Assembly (NCBI GenBank): GCA_937905825.1
Contig: CALCXM010000140.1
Location: forward strand, 1 to 35,713
DNA length: 35,713 bases
Direction of reading: 5' to 3'
DNA from: an uncultured bacterium
Lineage (GTDB): Bacteria > Planctomycetota > UBA1135 > GCA-002686595
The position numbers and the translations under genes were made by a program. This document shows, piece after piece, positions 8,952 through 17,321 of the stretch. Below the pieces are notes generated by a model. The model did no database searches and had not been told where the DNA came from. It was given only the letters and a program-made list of their open reading frames with translations. Position 1 is the stretch's first letter, and the number at the start of each line of letters is the position of its first letter.

Positions 8952-9969
8952 CCACCAGCTGTTCGCCATCCAGGGCGGCGCACACTTCCCCGATGTAGTG
9001 GGAGAGTGCGCCGCCTAACCATTTCTCCAGGCGGAAGGTGCTGCCCGAGAGGTAGCCCACGTGGCCTCCGTGAGGTTCGAGGTGCAAGGACACGCTCGGG
9101 CTGAGCTGCGTTCCTTGGTAGCTCTCCACCGTCACGAAGGGGTCGTCGATCGCGTGCAACACGAGGGTCGGTTGGGCAATCGTTCGCAAGCGCGCCTGGG
9201 TGGAGCAGCGCGCGTAGTAGTCCTCGGCGTCTGCGAAGCCGGAGAGCGGTGCGGTGACGAGTTCGTCGAATTCCCAAAGGGTCTTGGGGTTTGGAATCCC
9301 GAAGCCCGCGGGCAACAAGCCGTCTTGCTGACGTTCGCGAACGGCGCCCAGGCAACGCCGGACGAAACGCTTGTCGTAGAGTCTGTTGAGCCCGCTCGAA
9401 ATGCGCACAGAGCAGGCCCGCAGGTCGATCGGGGGATTGACCGCAATGCCTCCATCTGGGCAGGGGAGCCCGTTCTCGGCGTTCTCCGCCATGGCGAGCA
9501 GCAGGGCATTGCCGCTCAAGGAAAAGCCGACAGCGATTTGGCGCGCCTCCGGCAGCGCCTTTCGAACCCACGCACTCACCGTGCCCAGGTCATCGCCGCG
9601 TCCCGAGTGGTACAGCCCGCGAGCCAGCCCGCGGCCCGCACCGCAACCGCGATGATTGATGCACAGCACGCTATGGCCCGCTTGTCCAGCCGCTTGAGCG
9701 GTGAGTCGCATGTAGTCGGAGTCGCTGTCCCCGGAGAGTCCGTGAAAGACGCTCACGAGGGTGCCGCTTGTCCCGGCTCGATAGAAGGCCTTCAGTCGGT
9801 CGCCATCGGGCAGGGGAATCTCCTTCGCCTGCACTCCGGCAGTGGTCCCGTTGACGAACGGCGCGCGAGTCGGAATCCCGTGGGCCAAGATCGTTTGCGC
9901 ATGACCACCCCGTGCCCAAAAGGGCGGCGAGCAACTTCGCCGGTAGGGGGCCGGCTGGAAGTTCAGCAC
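8935..9969 (-). CDS. YheT-like alpha/beta hydrolase (COG0429 type)
   Basis: The 344-residue protein shows the YheT/EMB8 pattern: an N-terminal PPFWARGGHAQTIL stretch, the oxyanion region VSVFHGLSGDSDS, NHRGCGAG (105-112), the nucleophile elbow GFSLSGN with Ser150, the acid at Asp275 or Asp276 (HAIDDPF) and the catalytic His303 in GGHVG. Family members are serine esterases or acylglycerol lipases of poorly known substrate. There is no signal peptide, so it is cytosolic. The start is a GTG six bases after the stop of the Ser/Thr kinase gene, which implies translational coupling in a two-gene operon. Its 3' end overlaps the Bax1-I gene by 17 bases. Confidence 0.93.
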   Translation of the reverse strand: MLNFQPAPYRRSCSPPFWARGGHAQTILAHGIPTRAPFVNGTTAGVQAKEIPLPDGDRLKAFYRAGTSGTLVSVFHGLSGDSDSDYMRLTAQAAGQAGHSVLCINHRGCGAGRGLARGLYHSGRGDDLGTVSAWVRKALPEARQIAVGFSLSGNALLLAMAENAENGLPCPDGGIAVNPPIDLRACSVRISSGLNRLYDKRFVRRCLGAVRERQQDGLLPAGFGIPNPKTLWEFDELVTAPLSGFADAEDYYARCSTQARLRTIAQPTLVLHAIDDPFVTVESYQGTQLSPSVSLHLEPHGGHVGYLSGSTFRLEKWLGGALSHYIGEVCAALDGEQLVASRGS

Positions 9970-9975
9970 GGGGAT

Positions 9976-12078
9976 CTAACCCTGCTGCAACTCGCGGAAC
10001 TCGGGCAAGCCACGCAGCACATCCAAGTCCGCGTTGGTGCGCAACTCGATGGCGATGAAGTAGCCACGGTCGCGGGCCCGAGTCAGTTGCTCAATGGCGT
10101 CCGTGAAGTCGCCTGTCGCGGCAAAGACGCAAGCCGCGTAGAACGCCGTGTAGCCATCCTTGGGAGCCTTCTCGAGGGCCAGGGCCACGTGCTTGCGCGC
10201 CTCGTTGAAGCTGCTCAAGCGCGCCAGCAAGAGGGCCAAGTACAGGCGCGTCTCCTGGTCGTCGGGGTTCTCGCGCAGGTGCCCCCGGGCGGCGGCGATG
10301 CCTTCGTCCGCCACCTCGAGGGATTCCTCGTAGCGATCCAAGCGTTGCAGCACGCTGTAGCGGTGATCGTAGGAGGGGATGTGGGTGGGCTTCAAGTTGA
10401 TCGCCCGACGCAGGAAGGTGGAGGCCTTCTTGAAGTTGCCCTCGCTGGCGAAGATCGTGCCGAGCAAGCGGTGCGCAAACCACTCGTCGGTGTCGAGCTG
10501 CAGGGCGATGCGGTATTCGCGGGCGGCCTCGGTCAGGTGGCCGGAGACGTGGAAGGCGAAGCCCAGGGACGTGTGGGCCTCCGCGCATTCGGGATCCAAG
10601 GTCAGGGCCTTGTCCGCGTTCTCGCGGGCGTCGACCAGGTAGGACGTGTCCCCGTCGAAGTAGAGGTACTTGCGCACCAGGGCTTCGGCCATGCCCGCAT
10701 AGGCCAGGGCGCAGTAGGGGTTCGCATCCAGGGCGCGCCGGAAGGAACTCATGGCAGCCATTAGGCGCCGGGAAGTGCCCTTGGCGAGAATGTCGTGGGC
10801 CCGGTGGGTCATCTCGATGGCCAGGGCTTCGTCGCGTTGGATCGCCGGGGCCGGGGCTTCTTCGAGCTCGGGCAGCCGCTTGCGCAGGAGTCGGGCGGCG
10901 GCGCGCACGAAGTAGTCCTGCAGGGCCCACTCATCCTCGTCAGCGTGCTCGATCAGGTCCGCCACGTGGTGTTGGAAGCCCGTGGTTCCGTCCCGGAAGC
11001 GGGTCTCCAGGGAGAGCTCCAAGATTGCGCTGTGTCCATTCAAGCGGATCGACGTGTTCAGGATGAAGTCGCAGGACTTGTCGCGCTCCACGTCGAACTC
11101 CACCAGCTGGACCGTCAGGTCGGTGGTCTTTGTCAAAGCCGTGGCCAGGTCCTTGCGGAGGCTGCCGGCCAAGTTGTGACAGGCCTGATTGGGGCTGTCC
11201 GGGCAGGTCATCGGCAGGAAGTACAAGGTGCCCTTGATGCGCTTGCCGGGCGGCGTCGCCGAGGGGGACGATCGCGAGAGGCTCAGAATCGCCCCATTGA
11301 CCTCCTCTGCATTGGCGTAGCGGTCCTCGGGTGCCGGGGCCAAACAGCGCAGCAGGATGGTCTCGAAGGCGGGCGGGAATCCGGAGCGCACTTCCGAAGG
11401 TCGGGTGGGTTTGCCTTCCAAGATCGCCATGCAGACCTCCGGGAACGACTTGCCGGGGAAGGGCAGGGAGCCGGTGGCCATGTGGTAGAGCACCGCTCCG
11501 AGGGAGAAGATGTCGGAGGTGAATTTCAGTTCGTCTCCACGGACTTGCTCCGGCGACATGTAGAGGACCGTGCCGACCAGGGTCCCGTGCTGGGTGATGG
11601 AGGATTCGTTGCTGGCCCGGGCGATGCCGAAGTCCAGCAGCTTCACCTTTCCGTTGTCCATCACCATGATGTTGGCTGGCTTCAAGTCCCGGTGGATCAG
11701 GCCGCCCTTGTAGACGTGCTCGAGGGCCGCGGTGACTTGACCAGCGATCCGAATGCACTCGTCGTAGCCGAGGGTTTGATCCTTGAGGATCTTGTCGAGG
11801 GTCCGGCCTTCCAGGTACTCCATCGCGATGTACGCGGTGTCCTGTTCCTTGCCGTACTCGTAGATGGTGGCGATGTTGGCGTGTTGCAGGTTCGAGGCGT
11901 GCTTCGCTTCCCGATGAAAGCGCTGGTCCGCGGCGGGATCAATTTCCGCGTGAGCACGAAGGATCTTTAGCGCAACCGTTCGGCCAAGGGTGAGGTCCTT
12001 GGCCCGGTACACTTCACTAAGCGGTCCTTCCCCGAGACGATCGGTCTCAGGATTGAACTCGAAATGGGCAAACTGCAT
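9976..12078 (-). CDS. Eukaryotic-type Ser/Thr protein kinase with TolB/FlgO-like middle and TPR repeats
   Basis: The 700-residue protein starts with a Hanks-type kinase domain (about 10-275). It has the glycine loop LGEGPLSEVYRA, Lys38 (VALKIL), HRDLKPANI with catalytic Asp131, DFG with Asp149, and SPEQ in place of APE. All catalytic residues are present. Residues about 280-415 (GTLYFLPM ... ILNTSIRLNGHSAILELSL) resemble the N-domain of TolB/FlgO-like proteins that often follow kinase or cyclase domains. Residues about 425-700 form TPRs, for example AYAGMAEALVRKYLYFDG, AEAHTSLGFAFHVSGHLTEA and WFAHRLLGTIFASEGNFKKA. No membrane helix is present, so it should be cytosolic, unlike PknB-type receptors. 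A sigma-70-like promoter lies at 12129-12156, and a YheT-type hydrolase follows in the same operon. Confidence 0.95.
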   Translation of the reverse strand: MQFAHFEFNPETDRLGEGPLSEVYRAKDLTLGRTVALKILRAHAEIDPAADQRFHREAKHASNLQHANIATIYEYGKEQDTAYIAMEYLEGRTLDKILKDQTLGYDECIRIAGQVTAALEHVYKGGLIHRDLKPANIMVMDNGKVKLLDFGIARASNESSITQHGTLVGTVLYMSPEQVRGDELKFTSDIFSLGAVLYHMATGSLPFPGKSFPEVCMAILEGKPTRPSEVRSGFPPAFETILLRCLAPAPEDRYANAEEVNGAILSLSRSSPSATPPGKRIKGTLYFLPMTCPDSPNQACHNLAGSLRKDLATALTKTTDLTVQLVEFDVERDKSCDFILNTSIRLNGHSAILELSLETRFRDGTTGFQHHVADLIEHADEDEWALQDYFVRAAARLLRKRLPELEEAPAPAIQRDEALAIEMTHRAHDILAKGTSRRLMAAMSSFRRALDANPYCALAYAGMAEALVRKYLYFDGDTSYLVDARENADKALTLDPECAEAHTSLGFAFHVSGHLTEAAREYRIALQLDTDEWFAHRLLGTIFASEGNFKKASTFLRRAINLKPTHIPSYDHRYSVLQRLDRYEESLEVADEGIAAARGHLRENPDDQETRLYLALLLARLSSFNEARKHVALALEKAPKDGYTAFYAACVFAATGDFTDAIEQLTRARDRGYFIAIELRTNADLDVLRGLPEFRELQQG

Positions 12079-12128
12079 CTAGGGATCCTGGGGCACGTGA
12101 GTTTTGCAATCCGACCTGTAAGCGTCGC

Positions 12129-12156
12129 ATTCTACACTTGAGGGAGCAATTTTCAC
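12129..12156 (-). promoter_or_regulatory. Candidate sigma-70 promoter of the kinase-hydrolase operon
   Basis: On the minus strand GTGAAA (12156-12151) and TAGAAT (12134-12129) are separated by 16 bases. The -10 matches the consensus at five of six positions and the -35 at four. Transcription would start about 45 bases before the ATG at 12078. Confidence 0.4.
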
Positions 12157-12238
12157 CGCTGTCCGTGGTTCACTGGGGGTAATTTGCCACCTTCAGAATT
12201 GGGGCGCAGCTCCAGCAGCAGACAGACCGTAGTCAACC

Positions 12239-13030
12239 ATGTCTTATTCCCCCAACATCGAATCTGAGCCGAGCCCGTCGGAGGAGGAACTCCATTTCCA
12301 GGAAGCGGATTTCTACGCCCTCTCCGAGGGGTTGTCGAGGGACGCGCAATACAACGAGCAACGCCTCGTCTTGCGCCGGAAACTGGGTGGATTGGCCAAG
12401 CGCTTCGTCTCGAAAAATTCTGAAGGCAAAGCGCGCCGGCCGAAATTGGGGCTGGATTCCAGGACGAGTCTGCACAATCCGCATGCCTTCAACGGCAACC
12501 GGGTTCGGCGCATCTGGGCCTACATATGCCGGGACAAGGCGGAGAAGGGCCGCCTAAAGCGCGTGGTGGGGGCAGATTTGGCCAAGGATTTGGACGCCTC
12601 TTTCCGCAATGCCTACCTGTGCGTTGCGGTCGAGGCGGAGAGCATCGAAGTCTCCTTCAAGATCCATCAGGACGCCTGGATGGACGGCCAGAATCTGAAG
12701 CGGCGGGTGGACCGGGACGGGCTGGCGGACTGTGTGTCGGTGCTCAAGGGCTTGGAGGGATTCACCTTGAAGTTGGCCGACTGGAAGGGCGAGTGGCCCT
12801 GTGGTGAAATGGACGGATCCAAGCTCAAGGAGTTCTTGGGTTACTACGAACCGGGGACCCATTCCCTAACCGTGGAGCGCACTTGGCCTGCGCCCCGCTC
12901 TCAGCCCGCTGTGCGTGAAGCCATGTTTGGGGCGGGTGTACCGGATGCGCTACTCGCCGAGTTGGAGCGCTTGATTTCGCTCTACCGCTTTGCCGCTTGG
13001 TCCAAGGCCAGTGACTATTTGTTCGGCTAA
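12239..13030 (+). CDS. Unknown soluble protein, 263 aa
   Basis: I do not recognise this protein. It is hydrophilic with no signal peptide or membrane segment. The N-terminal 60 residues are charged (PSPSEEELHFQEADFYALSE). A basic segment follows (KNSEGKARRPKLG), then NPHAFNGNRVRRIWAYICRDKAEKGRLKRVVG, and a middle with FKIHQDAWMDGQNLKRRV and KGLEGFTLKLADWKGEW. The conserved look of the tryptophans and the alternating strands suggests a folded domain rather than a spurious frame. It is divergent from the Ser/Thr kinase gene (160 bases shared) and is followed after 23 bases by the site-2 protease gene, so it is probably cotranscribed with the protease. No good Shine-Dalgarno precedes the ATG. 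Confidence 0.8.
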   Translation: MSYSPNIESEPSPSEEELHFQEADFYALSEGLSRDAQYNEQRLVLRRKLGGLAKRFVSKNSEGKARRPKLGLDSRTSLHNPHAFNGNRVRRIWAYICRDKAEKGRLKRVVGADLAKDLDASFRNAYLCVAVEAESIEVSFKIHQDAWMDGQNLKRRVDRDGLADCVSVLKGLEGFTLKLADWKGEWPCGEMDGSKLKEFLGYYEPGTHSLTVERTWPAPRSQPAVREAMFGAGVPDALLAELERLISLYRFAAWSKASDYLFG

Positions 13031-13053
13031 GGCCTTACCGCGATTTCAATCAG

Positions 13054-14277
13054 ATGCCCACAGACCAAGAGTCACCCCCCGACGGACCGTTCCCGGAAGA
13101 ACCTCCGAAGCACAGCGCTGAACCGAAACGGCGGCGCTCCGGGCTGTTTGGCAGCCGGGTGATCTCCGTGGGAATGGTGCGCGGAATCCGCTTTGACCTG
13201 GATCCGAGTTGGTTCGTGATCTTCTTCTACGTCACTTACATGGTGGGCAGTGGCTTCGGCAAGGAGCATCCCGACTGGACCCCGTGGATGGTCTGGTTTG
13301 GCGCGTTGGCTGGCAGCACGCTGTTCTTTCTTTCCGTGCTCTTGCACGAGGTGGGTCACAGCGTGCTGGCCATCGCCCTAGGACTCAAGGTGCGCTCGAT
13401 CACCCTGTTCCTCTTCGGCGGGGTGGCGGAACTCTCGGGGGAGCCCAAGCGCGCACGGGATGAATTCCTGATCGCCTTGGCGGGGCCACTGGTGAGCTTC
13501 CTGCTGTCCGTGGGGTTTCTGATCGTCAACCTGGCCTCCACCAGCGGGCAACCCGTCGCTGTCGTGAGTGCCTGGTTGGGGATCGTCAACCTAGGGGTGG
13601 CCATCTTCAACATGCTGCCGGGCTCGCCCCTGGATGGTGGCCGCGTGTTCCGGGCCGTTTTGTGGAAAGCGCTTGGAGACTACGAGCGCGCAACCGAGTG
13701 GGCCGGGAAGGTGGGCATCTTGCTCGGGAACGCACTGACGGCCTTCGGCCTGGTGCTTGCCATTCTTGGCGAACGTTGGTTCTACGGCGCGTTCCTAGCG
13801 TTCATGGGCTGGTTCCTTTCGCGCTCGGCCCGGGCCAACACGGTGCATGCGATCTTGGGCTCGCGTTTGCGCTCCCTTCGGGTGCGGGACGCTGCGCAGA
13901 TCGGCAACCCGCCCGTGGATAGTTGGGACACCCTAGAGGAAGTGGTCGAACACGTTCCGGATGTGAAGGTGGGGGGCGTGCTCGTCTTGGACGACGGTGA
14001 CCTCGTCGGGGCCCTCGGGCCCGCCGAGCTGGCCCAGGTCCCGGTCAGCAAGTACGCCTTTCACGCGGTGCGCAAGTTCATGACTCCCTTGCGTCGTCTG
14101 ATCCGTGTCGCACCGGGCGAGACGCTCTTCTCAGCCCTTCAACTGATGGACAAAGAGAAGGTCTCCCAATTGCTCGTGGAGCAAGAGGGCCAGCCCCTCG
14201 GCGTGCTCAGCCGCGAGAGCGTGACGCGAGCCGTGAACCGGGCCCCTGGCTCCGCGCCCGCTGCAACCACCGCCTAG
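13054..14277 (+). CDS. Site-2 protease (M50) with two CBS domains
   Basis: The 407-residue protein has a charged N-terminus, then about six membrane helices. The zinc motif HEVGHS (His98, Glu99, His102) lies in the helix FFLSVLLHEVGHSVLAIALG. The second M50 motif NMLPGSPLDGGRVFRA supplies Asp193. GGVAELSGEPKRARDEF and ALAGPLVSF are typical of the bacterial S2P subgroup (SpoIVFB/Rip3 type). Residues about 265-400 form a CBS pair (ALQLMDKEKVSQLLVEQEG is one half), which in relatives senses adenine nucleotides or controls oligomer state. S2P enzymes cut within membranes, usually to release a regulator such as an anti-sigma factor. No substrate gene is evident nearby, except possibly the unknown gene just upstream. 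Confidence 0.95.
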   Translation: MPTDQESPPDGPFPEEPPKHSAEPKRRRSGLFGSRVISVGMVRGIRFDLDPSWFVIFFYVTYMVGSGFGKEHPDWTPWMVWFGALAGSTLFFLSVLLHEVGHSVLAIALGLKVRSITLFLFGGVAELSGEPKRARDEFLIALAGPLVSFLLSVGFLIVNLASTSGQPVAVVSAWLGIVNLGVAIFNMLPGSPLDGGRVFRAVLWKALGDYERATEWAGKVGILLGNALTAFGLVLAILGERWFYGAFLAFMGWFLSRSARANTVHAILGSRLRSLRVRDAAQIGNPPVDSWDTLEEVVEHVPDVKVGGVLVLDDGDLVGALGPAELAQVPVSKYAFHAVRKFMTPLRRLIRVAPGETLFSALQLMDKEKVSQLLVEQEGQPLGVLSRESVTRAVNRAPGSAPAATTA

Positions 14278-14297
14278 AGGCCGGGCCTCTAGGAGTT

Positions 14298-14339
14298 TGC
14301 GCCACAGATTGCGCCTCGCGGACCGCTATCTGTGGCGCA
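14298..14339. terminator. Hairpin between convergent protease and Rrf2 genes
   Basis: A perfect 12-bp inverted repeat, TGCGCCACAGAT at 14298-14309 and ATCTGTGGCGCA at 14328-14339, has an 18-base loop. The flanks GGGCCT (14283-14288) and AGGCCC (14339-14344) offer an alternative outer pairing. It fills the 67-base gap between two convergent stops, where a bidirectional terminator is expected, but neither side has a T-run. Confidence 0.55.
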
Positions 14340-14344
14340 GGCCC

Positions 14345-14866
14345 CTAGTCGTCGTCGGCGGAGGCTGGCTCATTGAGGAGCGAGTCAAGGCTCGGGGGCG
14401 CTTTGGAGCCGTCCGCAAACTTCTCGGGGAAGGGGTATACGGAGCTTTCGCTGCGGGTCGAGAAGTCGATCAGGCCCTGGAGAGTCGTAGAGGACATTCG
14501 AGTCTCAAAATCAGCCGAGGCGATCTTCCAGTACTCGTGCATGGGGCAGGCGCGCTCGTCGCTGCATTCCGCCTGGCCGAGGAAGCACTGGCGCTTCTCG
14601 TAGATCAATTCCTGAGAGTTTGCAATTTCGTAGAGGCTGACGTCGTTCGGATCCTTTGACAGTCGGAAGCCTCCGTTGCGACCCCGTTGGCTTTCCAGGA
14701 TCCCGCGCATCACGAGGGGCTGGAGGATCTTGCCGAGAAAGGGAGCCGGGATACCGAGGCTCTCCGACATTTCGCGTGCCAAGTGGAATTGCACTCCTTC
14801 GCGGTGCAAAGCCAGGTAGGTGAGGGCGCGAATCGCGTACTCGGTAGAGCGGGTAAAGGGTCTCAC
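14345..14866 (-). CDS. Rrf2-family regulator with three Fe-S-type cysteines
   Basis: I choose the GTG at 14866 (VRPFTRSTEYAIRALTYLAL) because AGGA lies seven bases before it and because the open frame upstream reads as Pro/Arg-rich non-coding sequence. The product of 173 residues has the Rrf2 winged helix (IPAPFLGKILQPLVMRGILE, SQRGRNGGFRLSKDPNDVSL). Three cysteines follow, Cys94-x6-Cys101-x5-Cys107 (QCFLGQAECSDERACPMH). This is close to the C-x5-C-x5-C [2Fe-2S] site of IscR and to NsrR/RsrR-type sensors, so it is probably a redox-, NO- or Fe-S-responsive repressor. It lies 96 bases downstream of cheR on the same strand. A weak promoter may precede it, or it may be the last gene of the che operon. 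An acidic tail ends ASADDD. Confidence 0.92.
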   Translation of the reverse strand: MRPFTRSTEYAIRALTYLALHREGVQFHLAREMSESLGIPAPFLGKILQPLVMRGILESQRGRNGGFRLSKDPNDVSLYEIANSQELIYEKRQCFLGQAECSDERACPMHEYWKIASADFETRMSSTTLQGLIDFSTRSESSVYPFPEKFADGSKAPPSLDSLLNEPASADDD

Positions 14867-14962
14867 TGGATCGTCCTGGGATGGGGCGGTTCGGGGGCCT
14901 AGCGGGGGCTCTACCCTAATCCGTCGGCGGGGAAGGGCCAAGCCCCCTTGAGAATATCCGTT

Positions 14963-15796
14963 CTAGCTTGCGACTCGGTAGACCCAACTGCCCGCAGCGC
15001 GCACTCGCTCGTACTCGTCGTCGATGTGAATCGTGGTTTCTGAGCCCCCCAGGAGCATCGTGCCACCTGGTTTTAGGATCCGTCGGATCTTGCCGAGGAT
15101 TTCGCGCTTCACGGTCGTGTCGAAATAGATCAGGACGTTTCGGATGAACACGATGTCGCAGGGAGGGATGGTCGCCCATTGCCCAGCGAGGTTGAGTTGT
15201 CGCGTTGTGATCATTTCGCGCAGCTCCGGCTTCGCCTGCCAGGTGGCGCCCTCCTTGAGGAAGTACTTGACCATTAGTCGGGCCGGCATGCCCCGATTGA
15301 TTTCAAGTTGACTGTAGATGCCTTCTCGCGTCCGCTTCAACATCAACTCCGAGATGTCGCTACAGATGAACTGAATGTCCCAGTTCAGCAGTTGCGGGAA
15401 GTGCTCCCGCAGCATGATGCAGACGCTGTAGGGCTCTTGCCCACTGGAGCTAGCTGCACACCAGAAGGTGAGTTTCTTGGAGTCAGCGCGCTTTTTGATT
15501 AGGTCGGGGATGATGTCTTCTTGCAGGGCCTCGAACGGGTGGCGGTCGCGGAAGAAGAGGGTCTCGTTGGTGGTCATCGCTTCGATGACATGGTTCACCA
15601 GCTGAGGACACTTCTTCGTGCGCAGTTCCCTGATCAGGCTACTGAGGCTGTCGTACTCGAGCGTGCGCGCGAGCGCGGTCAGGCGCGACTCCACCAAATA
15701 CTCCTTGCCCACCTCCAATACGATGGCGGACCTTTCACGGACCAAAGTCGAGACGTACTGGAACTCGTCCGCTGCTATTGGTTGTTTGACGCTCAT
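14963..15796 (-). CDS. cheR: Chemotaxis methyltransferase CheR
   Basis: CheR methylates glutamates of chemoreceptors with S-adenosylmethionine. The ATG at 15796 (MSVKQPIAADEF) overlaps the cheB stop as TGATG, which is classical coupling; a TTG 21 bases upstream is less likely. The product has 277 residues, as in the family. The N-terminal helical domain ends near MTTNETLFFRD. The SAM-binding part shows FWCAASSSGQEPYS, then CSDIS, then CDIVFIRNVLIYFD. The last stretch, LKPGGTMLLGGSETT, is also typical. The associated MCP lacks a C-terminal NWETF-like pentapeptide, so CheR must bind the signalling helices directly. Confidence 0.97.
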   Translation of the reverse strand: MSVKQPIAADEFQYVSTLVRERSAIVLEVGKEYLVESRLTALARTLEYDSLSSLIRELRTKKCPQLVNHVIEAMTTNETLFFRDRHPFEALQEDIIPDLIKKRADSKKLTFWCAASSSGQEPYSVCIMLREHFPQLLNWDIQFICSDISELMLKRTREGIYSQLEINRGMPARLMVKYFLKEGATWQAKPELREMITTRQLNLAGQWATIPPCDIVFIRNVLIYFDTTVKREILGKIRRILKPGGTMLLGGSETTIHIDDEYERVRAAGSWVYRVAS

Positions 15797-16890
15797 CAGG
15801 CCGATTTTGATTGGCAAGAAGAAGTCTGCCCCAGGCGCTTGACCCGGGTGCTGATCTCTTTGGCGATATCATTGAGGGGGAAGACTTCGTGAGGAATTCC
15901 GGCCGCAGCGATCGAACCGGGCATGCCCCAGACCACGCAGCTCGCCTCGTCTTGAATGAACACTCGAGCGCCGTTCTCCTGCAGCAACTCGGCCCCATCT
16001 CGGCCGTCGTAACCCATTCCAGTCATGACCACGGCCAGGGTGTTCGCCCCATAGACCTCGTTCACGCTGCGGAACAAAACGTCGACAGCTGGGCGGCAGA
16101 AGTGCACCTTCGCGTCTTGGTTTGTGGCTAGCCGAACGGCGCCGCCCTCACGGACAACAGACATGTGGTGGCCGCCGGGAGCGATGTAGAGGGTGCCTGG
16201 CTCTAGCCGCATGTCTTCCTTGCCTTCCACCACGGTCAACTCACTTAGGTCGTCGAGGCGTTCTGCAAGCAAGGCGGTGAATCCTTCCGGCATGTGCTGC
16301 ACCAACACGACGGGGACGGCTAGGTCGCCGGGGATCTGTGGGATGACCTTGGCGAGAGCCTTGGGGCCGCCGGTGGAGAGCCCGATGGCCACGATGTCGA
16401 TCGGGGCGCTCGACTTGTGCTTGTTCCAGGATTGTCTGGCCCGAGCTTGTCGTTCTGCGAGTTCCGAGGAAGTCTTCTCTGTGCCCTTCGCCAATCCCCG
16501 GATCATGGGAATCAACTTCCTGCGCATCGCATCGATGGGGAACACGTCGATGCTTCTGCCCGCGGGCTTGGTGACGAAGTCGGAGGCTCCTAGGTCGAGG
16601 GCTTGGAGGGTGATCTCGGCTCCTGCTTCTGCGGAGCTGCTGTACATGATGACCGGTAGGTCGGGCCACGAGGCGCGAATACGCTTCAAGGTCTCGATAC
16701 CGTCCATGCCTGGCATTTCGATGTCGAGGGTGACCACATCCGGATTCTGTAGGGGGATGTTGGCTATGCAGCGTTCGCCGTCGGGCGATAGGCCGACAAC
16801 TTTCAAATCGTCCTCCTTCTCGAGAACGGTTCTGAGCAACATTCTGCTAATCACATCGTCGTCGACGATGAGGATCTTGATTGGGTCCAC
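15796..16890 (-). CDS. cheB: Chemotaxis protein-glutamate methylesterase CheB
   Basis: The 364-residue response regulator-esterase has an N-terminal receiver with phosphoacceptor Asp56 (VTLDIEMPGMDG), Ser83-Ser85 region MYSSS and Lys108 (VTKPAG). The linker is about 40 residues. The esterase domain holds the catalytic triad Ser172 (GLSTGGP), His199 (QHMPEGF) and Asp295 (MTGMGYDG). It removes methyl groups from MCP glutamates and deamidates glutamines once phosphorylated by CheA. It lies five bases after cheY, and its stop overlaps the cheR start. All catalytic residues are intact. Confidence 0.97.
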   Translation of the reverse strand: MDPIKILIVDDDVISRMLLRTVLEKEDDLKVVGLSPDGERCIANIPLQNPDVVTLDIEMPGMDGIETLKRIRASWPDLPVIMYSSSAEAGAEITLQALDLGASDFVTKPAGRSIDVFPIDAMRRKLIPMIRGLAKGTEKTSSELAERQARARQSWNKHKSSAPIDIVAIGLSTGGPKALAKVIPQIPGDLAVPVVLVQHMPEGFTALLAERLDDLSELTVVEGKEDMRLEPGTLYIAPGGHHMSVVREGGAVRLATNQDAKVHFCRPAVDVLFRSVNEVYGANTLAVVMTGMGYDGRDGAELLQENGARVFIQDEASCVVWGMPGSIAAAGIPHEVFPLNDIAKEISTRVKRLGQTSSCQSKSA

Positions 16891-16895
16891 TCAGG

Positions 16896-17270
16896 CTACT
16901 CCACTGACGAGATTCCGAGGATCTCTAGCTTCTCGAGAACGGCTTCTGTGGTGAACGGCTTCATTAGGTATTCGTCGGCGCCGGCCTCGAGGGCTGCGAT
17001 GACGCTGTCCATCTCTGCTTCGGTCGTGACCATCATCAGCTTGGTGCCGTCATAGACATTGGATGAGCGCACCTCGCTGATGAACTCGAACCCATTCATG
17101 ACGGGCATGTTCCAGTCCACCAGGGCCAGCGCTATGTCTGTGGATAGCTCCATCTGCTCAATCGCCTCGCGACCGTCTGCGGCTTCTAGCACGTTGAATC
17201 CAAGGTTGACGAGGATCCCGCGGAGGATCGTTCTCATCGCTTTGGAGTCGTCGATGATGAGTGCGTTCAT
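16896..17270 (-). CDS. cheY: CheY-like single-domain response regulator
   Basis: A 124-residue receiver starts at the ATG at 17270 (MNALIIDDSKAMRTILRGIL). The upstream TTG at 17276 is less likely. The acidic pair is in IIDD, the phosphoacceptor Asp is in ALVDWNMPVMNG (about residue 53), the Thr switch is in MMVTTEAE and the Lys is in YLMKPFT. There is no output domain, as expected of a diffusible CheY that binds the flagellar switch or another target. No flagellar gene is present in this window. No Shine-Dalgarno is evident; the gene sits between cheW and cheB in the operon. Confidence 0.96.
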   Translation of the reverse strand: MNALIIDDSKAMRTILRGILVNLGFNVLEAADGREAIEQMELSTDIALALVDWNMPVMNGFEFISEVRSSNVYDGTKLMMVTTEAEMDSVIAALEAGADEYLMKPFTTEAVLEKLEILGISSVE

Positions 17271-17321
17271 TTGCAATGGGAGGTGGGAGGGAGCGAGATT
17301 GAGCGGATCAAGCGTTCGGTG

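Noticed and set aside
9061..10764. 567-codon open frame on the plus strand
   Set aside because: It spans the antisense of two well-supported minus-strand genes and has low-complexity Gly/Val/Arg composition.
14867..14941. N-terminal extension of the Rrf2 protein
   Set aside because: The extra residues are Arg/Pro-rich and not Rrf2-like; the GTG at 14866 has a good ribosome site.
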